A DNA stretch of 11,614 nt from Comamonadaceae bacterium (GTDB taxonomy: Bacteria > Pseudomonadota > Gammaproteobacteria > Burkholderiales > Burkholderiaceae_C), in assembly GCA_947455585.1 (NCBI GenBank), contig CANGOY010000038.1, forward strand, positions 1 to 11,614, written 5' to 3'. Both the position numbers and the translations under genes were made by a program. Positions 5,982 through 11,614 of the stretch are shown here, piece by piece. Each line of letters begins with the position of its first letter. Position 1 is the first letter of the stretch. Under the pieces are notes generated by a model. That model was not told where the DNA came from and ran no database searches. It saw nothing but the letters and a program-made list of their open reading frames with translations.

Positions 5982-7043
5982 TCAATCCTTAAGATCTTTT
6001 GTGGCTTCGAGCATTGCATTTGTATATGAATTAACTGCCTGCGTGAGCAATGTCGTGATGCCCTCAACATTCAAACGCCGGAGGTATGCGCTTTCGACTA
6101 ACTCAGCGAGTATCGGCTCCAGCATTAGTGGGTGTGTGCCATCTGCAACAGCCTGCAAAAGTGCCAGATCATCTTCTTCTGAGTGTTGGGCCCGTTCACC
6201 AAGTTCATCGTGATTGAAGGGTTCGTTAGACGTTGACGCCATCAGTTGATTTCGGACAGTCTCGGCCGCCTCAATCAGACCATTACTGTCAATGTAAAGA
6301 TCAATAGAGACGTTTTTCCCATCACAGGTTTCTAACCAGTCGATGCTCCAGCGCGTATCTGCCCAAAGCGCGTATTGCTCAGTTTTGGGCAGGGCCTTGA
6401 TGGCACGCAATGCGGAATCATCCAACGTGGACAACAACATCGAATGCAAAATGTGATCACTGCCCATGTAGGCCATGACGCAAATCTCGTCCCAATGTGA
6501 CCGACAGCCTTCATCTGCAATATCAAAAGCCGGTGCGTTTTTAGCTTGGACTTTTAAGTCGGCAACGAGGCGCTGCCGGATGTCAACGGCGTAGTCGTAC
6601 ACCAGTGATTGATGAGCGCGACGAAAGTACTTCAACAGAGGCTTCATGAATTCAACTTGGTTGAACCATTCCTCGGCCTCGCTGGCTTGGTATTGCTCTG
6701 GGGCTTGTCCGCTGTCAACAAATGACATCAAGTCTTCCATCAAGATATTTAGGATTTGGTCAAATCGCAACGCATCAAGTTCAAAGCTTTCCGCAGCCTC
6801 GCTTAGCGAACCATCGGTTAATTCATCAACACCGATAAGGCCCATGCACAGTGTCGCTTGCTCGTGAGCGGGCAATCTGTGGAGGCGATTTGCGAAAAAC
6901 CCAACGATGTGTTGTTCTGCTTCGTCGTATTCAAAGGGGGCGGGGCCACCCCAGTGTTGCGCGATGGTTTTGATTTCTTCCCAATGTCTTTCACACATGG
7001 ACTGCTCAAGCTGAACAGGTGGATAAGTCTTGGACAGGTTCAC
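5982..7043 (-). CDS. Unrecognised protein with an internal duplication
   Basis: I do not recognise this 353-residue protein. It is acidic, has no signal peptide or membrane segment, and appears mostly helical, so it is probably cytoplasmic. It seems to contain two diverged copies of one domain. C17-x2-HWEEI (20-24) recurs as C180-x2-HWDEI (183-187), and LPAHEQ (57-62) recurs as LPKTEQ (218-223), with nearly the same spacing (163 and 161 residues). The second half of each copy may carry a matching helix: MKPLL at 133-137 and LEPIL at 308-312. The maximal start is a GTG at 7043 with no good ribosome site; an ATG at 6998 (MCERHW) would begin just before the first repeat and is a real alternative. 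The gene lies between AT-rich spacers beside vapBC, which suggests accessory DNA. It reads as intact: long, with ordinary codon use and no frameshift. Confidence 0.75.
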   Translation of the reverse strand: MNLSKTYPPVQLEQSMCERHWEEIKTIAQHWGGPAPFEYDEAEQHIVGFFANRLHRLPAHEQATLCMGLIGVDELTDGSLSEAAESFELDALRFDQILNILMEDLMSFVDSGQAPEQYQASEAEEWFNQVEFMKPLLKYFRRAHQSLVYDYAVDIRQRLVADLKVQAKNAPAFDIADEGCRSHWDEICVMAYMGSDHILHSMLLSTLDDSALRAIKALPKTEQYALWADTRWSIDWLETCDGKNVSIDLYIDSNGLIEAAETVRNQLMASTSNEPFNHDELGERAQHSEEDDLALLQAVADGTHPLMLEPILAELVESAYLRRLNVEGITTLLTQAVNSYTNAMLEATKDLKD

Positions 7044-7047
7044 ACAT

Positions 7048-7074
7048 TCAGAGTCATACCTTGAGTGACTCTGA
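7048..7074. repeat. 9-bp perfect inverted repeat before the orphan gene
   Basis: TCAGAGTCA (7048-7056) and TGACTCTGA (7066-7074) form a perfect 9-bp dyad with a 9-nt centre. It lies in the 84-bp spacer between the pseudouridine synthase stop and the orphan gene, 4 bases before the GTG start. No T-run follows it in the minus direction, so it is not a standard terminator of the upstream gene. It could be an operator, or a leader hairpin covering the ribosome site if translation starts at the GTG. The remaining spacer (7075-7127) is very AT-rich, with a weaker 6-bp dyad ACTAAA/TTTAGT (7106-7111/7120-7125) and a TATGAT (7094-7089) that could serve as a minus-strand -10. Confidence 0.6.
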
Positions 7075-7127
7075 CGAATAAAGCCAGAATCATACTTTTA
7101 TTAATACTAAATAATCGTTTTTAGTGT

Positions 7128-7985
7128 TTAGAAGCGTTCATTAGCACCTAAATACCGCCATTGCCCCGCAGGCAGCTGCCCCAGTTGTACGTGTCCAATG
7201 CGGATGCGCTTGAGGCCTACGACCTGAAGGCCGACTTGCTCGCACATGCGGCGAATTTGGCGCTTCTTGCCTTCGGTCAGTACAAAGCGAAGTTGTTCTG
7301 GGTTTTGCCATTCCACCTGCGCACGTTTGAGTGGCTTGCCGTCCAAGCTCAAGCCGTGGCGCAAGCGTTCGAGTTGGTCCTTCGGAAACACGGCTTGCAC
7401 GTTGTTGGTCACGCGGTCGTGGTCGCCAATGGCGCTGAGTTGATTGGCCCTGCCGCCATAGGTGGCAGATGCGGCGGTGGCTGCGGCGGTGTTTTCGTGG
7501 CCGGTGTAGGTCACGCGCACCAAATATTCTTTTTCCATCTCCGAGTCCTCGCCAATCAGCTGGCGTGCGACGCGGCCGTCTTGCGTCAACACCAACAAGC
7601 CTGTGGAGTCAATGTCGAGTCGGCCCGAAGGAGCGAGGCTGCGCAACTGTGTGGGCGTGAAGCGTCGTTTTGACGAGTCGCCCGTCCAATGCGTGCGAGG
7701 GTTAATCAACATGATGGCTGGCTCATGTCCGTCTTCGGCTTGGCCGCTCACATAGCCCATAGGCTTGTGCAGCAGAACAGTGACTTGAGTGTCTTGGTGG
7801 CCAGTGGCGCGTCGGTCAATTTCCACGCGGTCGTTGGGGCCAACTTTCACGCCCATTTCAGCAGGGCGGCCATTGACCAACACCCAGCCTTGTTCTATCC
7901 ACGTATCGGCCTCGCGGCGTGAGCACAGGCCGAGTTCGGCCATGCGTTTGTTGAGGCGGGTGAGTTCTGTGGGGGTGTCTGACAT
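7128..7985 (-). CDS. RsuA/RluF-family rRNA pseudouridine synthase
   Basis: A 285-residue enzyme that isomerises uridine to pseudouridine in rRNA. An N-terminal S4 RNA-binding domain is at about 8-55 (LNKRMAELGLCSRREADTWI, 11-30). The catalytic domain has GRLDIDSTGLLVLTQDG (121-137) with catalytic Asp124, then EGKKRQIRRMCEQVGLQVVG (238-257), the family's RNA-contact motif. It is closest in my reading to E. coli RluF (23S rRNA U2604), which shares the S4 start and the C-terminal motif but carries a long basic tail that is absent here. An insert with KRRFTPTQLRSLAP (106-119) precedes the catalytic motif. The ATG at 7985 is chosen; a TTG three codons upstream is possible. No clear Shine-Dalgarno is seen. 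The start is 12 nt after the stop of the Crp/Fnr gene, so the two are probably one operon. Confidence 0.9.
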   Translation of the reverse strand: MSDTPTELTRLNKRMAELGLCSRREADTWIEQGWVLVNGRPAEMGVKVGPNDRVEIDRRATGHQDTQVTVLLHKPMGYVSGQAEDGHEPAIMLINPRTHWTGDSSKRRFTPTQLRSLAPSGRLDIDSTGLLVLTQDGRVARQLIGEDSEMEKEYLVRVTYTGHENTAAATAASATYGGRANQLSAIGDHDRVTNNVQAVFPKDQLERLRHGLSLDGKPLKRAQVEWQNPEQLRFVLTEGKKRQIRRMCEQVGLQVVGLKRIRIGHVQLGQLPAGQWRYLGANERF

Positions 7986-7997
7986 AAGGGGCAAATT

Positions 7998-8705
7998 CTA
8001 AGTGCCACTGGCGCGCAATGCCGCAAGGTTCAACACCCGCATGCCGCCGTATTCAATGCGAATTGCGCCTTGCTCTTGCAAGGTGTTGAGCGCCACATTC
8101 ACGCGTTGACGCGACAGGCCGACGAGGTAAGCCAGTTCTTGCTGCGTGATGCGCAGCATTTCACCGACGCCTGGAAACAAGGTGGGGTTGAACAGCGCGG
8201 CCAAGTTGCGCGCCACGCGAACATCGGGGTCGTTGAAGCGGTCAATTTCCCGGGCTTCCACAAACTGGCCCAAGCGTTCATTGAGCTGGTTCATCACAAA
8301 GCGGTTGAAACCAATCGAGTTGTCGAGCAGCCAATGGAAAGTATCGATGGGCAGGCCCGCCACCACGCTGCGACGCAGCGCCATGATGTTGTAGCGGTAG
8401 CTCTCGCGCTTGATGGCCGTGCCCTCGCCAAACCAACCGCCAGGCGGCACACCTGTGAAGGTGATGGTGCGGCCGCTGGCACTGTCGGTGCTCATCTTCA
8501 GGAGTCCTTCAATTACACCAAACCAGTAAGTGGCGTTGCGTCCTACGCGGCACACATAGTCGCCGGGCATTGGGTCACTCACCACCAGTTGGAAGAGGAT
8601 GCGTTCGCGCTCGTTGTCTTTGAGCACGCCTAGCCACGGGATAAGTTTGAGCTCCTGTTCGGTGAGCGAGCGGCGACGTTGGTAAACGCTTGGTTCTAAA
8701 GCCAT
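7998..8705 (-). CDS. Crp/Fnr-family transcriptional regulator
   Basis: A 235-residue regulator with an N-terminal cyclic-nucleotide-binding-type beta barrel (about 25-120), a dimerisation helix (about 125-160) and a C-terminal winged helix-turn-helix (ITQQELAYLVGLSRQRVN at 186-203). In the barrel's phosphate-binding cassette, FGE (92-94) and Arg104 are present. Tyr105 is in place of the serine that contacts cAMP in E. coli Crp, so the ligand is uncertain. There is no N-terminal cysteine cluster (only Cys52), so this is not an Fnr-type iron-sulfur oxygen sensor. The gene is divergent from the acyl-CoA ligase with a 174-bp shared spacer carrying a strong dyad, making it the obvious candidate regulator of that operon and of itself. 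It is followed 12 nt later by the pseudouridine synthase. The Shine-Dalgarno at the ATG is weak. Confidence 0.92.
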   Translation of the reverse strand: MALEPSVYQRRRSLTEQELKLIPWLGVLKDNERERILFQLVVSDPMPGDYVCRVGRNATYWFGVIEGLLKMSTDSASGRTITFTGVPPGGWFGEGTAIKRESYRYNIMALRRSVVAGLPIDTFHWLLDNSIGFNRFVMNQLNERLGQFVEAREIDRFNDPDVRVARNLAALFNPTLFPGVGEMLRITQQELAYLVGLSRQRVNVALNTLQEQGAIRIEYGGMRVLNLAALRASGT

Positions 8706-8759
8706 CAGGTGTGTCCACGTAAAAGGTCAGACTCGGGTAAGTTCTGCTAGGTGTCTTCC

Positions 8760-8787
8760 CTAAATTGTCGTCGAAACGACAACTTAG
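8760..8787. promoter_or_regulatory. 28-bp dyad operator in divergent spacer
   Basis: CTAA-a-TTGTCGT (8760-8771) and ACGACAA-c-TTAG (8776-8787) are inverted copies around a CGAA centre, with a single mismatched pair at 8764/8783. Eleven of twelve pairs match. The symmetry, the length and the position between a Crp/Fnr-family regulator and the operon it faces suggest a dimer-binding operator. It resembles the general Crp/Fnr layout (two inverted half-sites) but not the E. coli half-sites TGTGA or TTGAT. In RNA it would form a stable tetraloop hairpin, so a leader role for a rightward transcript cannot be excluded. Confidence 0.6.
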
Positions 8788-8793
8788 CGTCAA
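8764..8793 (-). promoter_or_regulatory. Candidate sigma-70 promoter of the Crp/Fnr gene
   Basis: Read on the minus strand, TTGACG (8793-8788, 5 of 6) and GACAAT (8769-8764, 4 of 6) are 18 nt apart. They would start transcription near 8757 and give a leader of about 50 nt. The dyad at 8760-8787 covers the whole spacer and the -10. This is motif matching only. Confidence 0.45.
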
Positions 8794-8850
8794 ACCTCCT
8801 CCTACTATCGCCAACAACATCCAAAACGCGTCTTGTGCGCGTCATGATTT

Positions 8851-8866
8851 TTTGTCGATAAACAAA
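8851..8866. promoter_or_regulatory. Second dyad near the ligase start
   Basis: TTTGT (8851-8855) and ACAAA (8862-8866) are inverted around CGATAA. The left half contains TTGTCG (8852-8857), the same hexamer as the left half of the larger dyad at 8760-8787, so this may be a weaker second site for the same regulator. It lies 14-29 bases before the ligase ATG, directly upstream of the Shine-Dalgarno, where binding would block transcription of the rightward operon. A short dyad like this can arise by chance. Confidence 0.25.
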
Positions 8867-8879
8867 GCAAGGATTAGGA

Positions 8880-10826
8880 ATGCAGACCACGTTCCCACGA
8901 CTGTTACTCAAGCATGCCAGCGAGCGCCCCAATGCCCCCGCCATGCGCGAGAAGGAATACGGTATTTGGCAAACCACATCATGGGCCGATATGGCCCAGA
9001 TGGTGGCGCACATGGCGTGCGGCTTGCACCAAGCCGGCTTGACGCGCGGCGAGCACTTGGTGGTCATTGGCTCCAACCGTCCCCGCCTGTACGCCACCAT
9101 GTTGGCTGCGCAATCGCTGGGCGCTATCCCCATTCCTTTGTACCAAGACGCCGCAGGCCCTGAGTGCGTGTTCCCTATCAACAACGCCGAAGTGCGTTTT
9201 TGTGTGGTGGAAGACCAAGAGCAAGTCGACAAGTTGCTTGAAATCCGTGAAGAGTGCCCACAAATCGCGCACATCTTCTTTGATGACCCACGCGGTCTGC
9301 GCAAGTACGACGAGCCTGGCTTGGCTTCTGTTGAAGAGTTGTTGGCTGTCGGCGCTGTGTTTAACGAGCAGCATCCAAGCTTCTATTTGGACGAAGTCGA
9401 AAAAGCGCACCACGACGATGTGGGCGCGATGTTCTTCACGTCGGGCACCACGGGCAACCCCAAGGGCGTGGTGCACACGCACCACTCGCTCATCAACCGT
9501 GCAGAAGCCGGCGCAATGTTCGACAAGCTCACCTCGCACGAAGATGTGTTGGCCTACTTGCCGCCCGCTTGGATTGGTCAAAACATTTTCAGTTACGCCC
9601 AGTGGCTCTATTGCGGCTACGTGGTGAACTGTCCCGAGTCGGCCGCCACTGTGACCATCGACTTGAAAGAAGTTGGCCCCACGTACTACTTTGCACCGCC
9701 CCGCGTGTTTGAAGGCTTGCTGACCAGCGTGATGATTCGCATGGAAGATGCCGGTGCCATCAAGCGCGGCATGTTCCATTACTTCATGGACGTGGCTCGC
9801 ACATACGGCCCCACCAAAATGGACGGCAAGTCGATTGGCTTGGTCGGTGAGTTTCTCTACCTCTTAGGGAACTTCTTTGTGTACGGACCCTTGCGCAACA
9901 ACTTGGGGCTGAGCCGCGTGCGTGTGGCCTACACCGCCGGTGAAGCGATTGGCCCAGATTTGTTCAGCTTCTACCGCTCCATCGGCGTGAACTTGAAACA
10001 GTTGTACGGCTCCACAGAAACCGCCGTGTTCGTCTGCTTGCATCCCGACCATGAAGCCCGTGCCGACACCGTGGGCGTGCCTTGTGCCGGTGTGGAAATC
10101 AAAGTCGCCGACAACGGCGAAATCTTGGTCAAGTCGCCCGGCTTGCTCAAAGGCTATTACAAGAACGACGCAGCCACGGCCGAAGTGCTCACCGCCGACG
10201 GCTGGTACCACACCAGTGACGCAGGCTTCTTAGATGCGCATGGTCATCTAAAAATCATCGACCGCGTCAAAGACGTGGGCCGCATCAAAGGCGGCGAAAA
10301 CGACGGCGCCATGTTTGCACCCAAGTACGTTGAGAACAAACTCAAGTTCTTTCCGCATATCAAAGAAGTCGTGGCCTATGGCGACCAACGCGAAAAAGTG
10401 TGCGTGATGATCAACATCGACATGGACGCCGTGGGTAACTGGGCTGAGCGCCACAACTTGCCTTACGCAGGCTACACCGACTTGGCGCAAAAGCCTGAGG
10501 TGTATCAGTTGATCAAAGAGTGCGTCGAGAAGGTCAACGCCGACTTGGCGGCTGATGAACTGTTGGCCGGTAGCCAAGTGAGCCGCTTCCTCGTGTTGCA
10601 CAAAGAGCTCGATGCGGACGACGGCGAACTCACCCGTACCAACAAAGTGCGCCGCGGTTTCATTGCCGAAAAATACGACGCTTTGGTGGGCGCTCTGTAC
10701 AACGGTGCCACCGAGCAATTCATTGAAACCGTGGTGAAGTTTGAAGACGGTCGCACCGGCAGCGTGAGCGCCACGCTCAAGCTGTCTGACGCCAAAACCT
10801 TCGCGCCTGTGGGGAAAGCAGCATGA
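8880..10826 (+). CDS. AMP-forming acyl-CoA ligase (long-chain type)
   Basis: A 648-residue ANL-superfamily ligase that would activate a carboxylic acid with ATP, via an acyl-adenylate, to its CoA thioester. Visible motifs are the P-loop FFTSGTTGNPKGV (185-197), YGSTET (376-381), GWYHTSDAG (441-449) and the hinge region DRVKDVGRIKGGEN (461-474). The C-terminal GELTRTNKVRR contains Lys589, the likely adenylation lysine. Length and the insert-bearing C-terminal domain fit the long-chain/FadD15-like group rather than short acetyl-CoA synthetases. The hinge is followed by DGAMFAPKYVENKL, an unusual variant of the A8 motif. The start is secure: AAGGA (8869-8873) is 6 nt before the ATG. The stop overlaps the LivG ATG as ATGA. 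With the Liv-type transporter, the likely role is trapping an imported organic acid (fatty, branched or aromatic). The substrate is not predictable here. Confidence 0.92.
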   Translation: MQTTFPRLLLKHASERPNAPAMREKEYGIWQTTSWADMAQMVAHMACGLHQAGLTRGEHLVVIGSNRPRLYATMLAAQSLGAIPIPLYQDAAGPECVFPINNAEVRFCVVEDQEQVDKLLEIREECPQIAHIFFDDPRGLRKYDEPGLASVEELLAVGAVFNEQHPSFYLDEVEKAHHDDVGAMFFTSGTTGNPKGVVHTHHSLINRAEAGAMFDKLTSHEDVLAYLPPAWIGQNIFSYAQWLYCGYVVNCPESAATVTIDLKEVGPTYYFAPPRVFEGLLTSVMIRMEDAGAIKRGMFHYFMDVARTYGPTKMDGKSIGLVGEFLYLLGNFFVYGPLRNNLGLSRVRVAYTAGEAIGPDLFSFYRSIGVNLKQLYGSTETAVFVCLHPDHEARADTVGVPCAGVEIKVADNGEILVKSPGLLKGYYKNDAATAEVLTADGWYHTSDAGFLDAHGHLKIIDRVKDVGRIKGGENDGAMFAPKYVENKLKFFPHIKEVVAYGDQREKVCVMINIDMDAVGNWAERHNLPYAGYTDLAQKPEVYQLIKECVEKVNADLAADELLAGSQVSRFLVLHKELDADDGELTRTNKVRRGFIAEKYDALVGALYNGATEQFIETVVKFEDGRTGSVSATLKLSDAKTFAPVGKAA

Positions 10827-11605
10827 GCAAGAAAATCGGCGACGTCATCCTCGACGTCAAAAACATCAGTTTGCGTTTCGGTGGCGTCAAAGCGCTGACC
10901 GACATTTCTTTCAACGTCAAAGAGCACGAAGTGCGCGCCATCATTGGCCCCAACGGCGCGGGCAAAAGCTCGATGCTCAACTGCATCAACGGCGTGTACG
11001 CACCGCAAGAGGGTTCCATCACGTTCCGTGGTCAAACCTTTGGGCACATGGACAGTCACCAAGTGGCCACCATGGGCATTGCGCGCACCTTCCAAAACTT
11101 GGCCTTGTTCAAAGGCATGAGCGTGCTCGACAACATCATGACGGGGCGCAACCTGCGCATGAAGAGCAACATCCTCATGCAAGCCTTGCGCATTGGCCCT
11201 GCTGAAAACGAAGAAATCATGCACCGCGAAAAAGTGGAGCGCATCATCGACTTTTTAGAAATTCAAGCTTTCCGTAAAACCCCCGTGGGCCAATTGCCCT
11301 ACGGTTTGCAAAAGCGTGTCGACTTGGGCCGTGCGTTGGCGCTTGAGCCCCAGGTGTTGTTGCTCGACGAGCCCATGGCGGGTATGAACGTTGAAGAGAA
11401 GCAAGACATGTGTCGTTTCATCTTGGATGTGAACGACGAATTTGGCACCACCATCGTGTTGATCGAGCACGACATGGGCGTGGTGATGGATATTTCTGAC
11501 CGAGTGGTCGTGCTCGACTACGGCAAGAAGATTGGCGATGGCACGCCCGATGAGGTGCGCAACAACGAGGAAGTCATCAGTGCTTACCTCGGCACTTCAC
11601 ACTAA
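10823..11605 (+). CDS. livG: LivG-type ABC transporter ATP-binding protein
   Basis: A 260-residue ATPase of the branched-chain amino acid (Liv/HAAT) ABC importer family, acting at the inner face of the membrane with LivH/LivM permeases. Walker A is GPNGAGKS (42-49), the Q-loop is Gln91 (RTFQNLALF), the signature is LPYGLQKR (158-165), Walker B with catalytic Glu183 is in LLLDEPMAGMN (179-189), and the switch His216 is in IEHDMG. LivG-specific traits are the insert at about 110-140 and the GMNVEEK segment. It starts inside the ligase stop (ATGA), so the two are translationally coupled. Downstream, AAGGA at 11604-11608 points to another gene starting just outside the window. Coupling to an acyl-CoA ligase suggests import of an organic acid rather than amino acids, but that is inference. 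Confidence 0.94.
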   Translation: MSKKIGDVILDVKNISLRFGGVKALTDISFNVKEHEVRAIIGPNGAGKSSMLNCINGVYAPQEGSITFRGQTFGHMDSHQVATMGIARTFQNLALFKGMSVLDNIMTGRNLRMKSNILMQALRIGPAENEEIMHREKVERIIDFLEIQAFRKTPVGQLPYGLQKRVDLGRALALEPQVLLLDEPMAGMNVEEKQDMCRFILDVNDEFGTTIVLIEHDMGVVMDISDRVVVLDYGKKIGDGTPDEVRNNEEVISAYLGTSH

Positions 11606-11608
11606 GGA
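11604..11608 (+). promoter_or_regulatory. Ribosome binding site of the next operon gene
   Basis: AAGGA overlaps the LivG stop codon and is followed by CAAGAA at the window end, which puts a start codon at normal spacing just beyond base 11614. In LivG operons of this kind the next gene is usually the LivH permease. The gene itself is not visible here. Confidence 0.55.
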
Positions 11609-11614
11609 CAAGAA

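Noticed and set aside
7075..7127. AT-rich dyad ACTAAA/TTTAGT as a terminator of the pseudouridine synthase
   Set aside because: The stem is only 6 bp of mostly A-T pairs with an 8-nt loop and no following T-run on the minus strand, too weak to call a terminator.
8979..9779. 266-codon open frame on the minus strand opposite the acyl-CoA ligase
   Set aside because: Shadow of the ligase. Its composition (runs of His, Val and Ala) is typical of antisense to biased codons, and the ligase motifs confirm the other strand.
10505..11224. 239-codon open frame on the minus strand across the ligase-LivG junction
   Set aside because: It spans two confirmed plus-strand genes and their overlap, and shows no recognisable domain.
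11294..11320. Signature LPYGLQKR in the ABC ATPase lacks the SGGQ of the textbook motif
   Set aside because: Liv-family ATPases normally carry YGxQ-type signatures in place of SGGQ, so this is ordinary for the family.
1..11614. CRISPR arrays, tRNA or rRNA genes, insertion sequences, phage genes, retron or CRISPR-like cassettes
   Set aside because: No regularly spaced direct repeats, cloverleaf-forming stretches, transposase, integrase or reverse transcriptase motifs were seen in any frame.

Overview
The window looks like a chromosomal segment of a betaproteobacterium, most likely Comamonadaceae (Limnohabitans/Rhodoferax/Polaromonas-like). This is inferred from gene families and codon style and has not been tested by a search. 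It is densely packed and moderately GC-rich. The only clear base-composition dips are around 5831-5981 and 7044-7127: 20 of 60 bases are G or C in 5881-5940 and 16 of 60 in 7081-7140, against 38 of 60 in 9061-9120. No rRNA, tRNA, CRISPR array, insertion sequence or phage gene is visible.

Region 1 (1-2416, plus strand) holds an alpha/beta hydrolase, a small DUF1840 protein, and an SrkA/YihE-type stress-response protein kinase whose GTG start overlaps the DUF1840 stop by 8 nt. Region 2 (2413-5149, minus strand) holds a HAD-superfamily 'haloacid dehalogenase type II' protein behind the Hsp90 chaperone HtpG. The two are 10 nt apart and probably co-transcribed from a sigma-32-type heat-shock promoter at 5190-5214. 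The kinase and HAD genes converge and share the four bases TTAA as both stop codons.

Region 3 (5217-7043, minus strand) is accessory-looking. It has a VapB/AbrB-type antitoxin and a VapC PIN-domain toxin joined by a TGATG overlap, then a 353-codon gene I do not recognise. That protein appears to be built from two diverged copies of one domain. AT-rich spacers carrying perfect inverted repeats separate these genes from the core genes.

Region 4 (7128-8705, minus strand) holds an RsuA/RluF-type pseudouridine synthase and, upstream of it, a Crp/Fnr-family regulator. Region 5 (8880 to the end, plus strand, divergent) holds an AMP-forming acyl-CoA ligase and, by ATGA overlap, a LivG-type ABC ATPase. 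A Shine-Dalgarno at the very end of the window indicates that the operon continues, presumably with LivH/LivM permeases. The regulator and ligase are separated by 174 bp carrying a 28-bp dyad that fills the space between the -35 and -10 of the regulator's candidate promoter. The simplest reading is a regulated uptake-and-activation module: a Liv-type importer brings in an organic acid and the ligase traps it as a CoA thioester. I see no wholly new defence or mobile system. The most novel items are the duplicated-domain orphan protein and the dense set of dyads around it.
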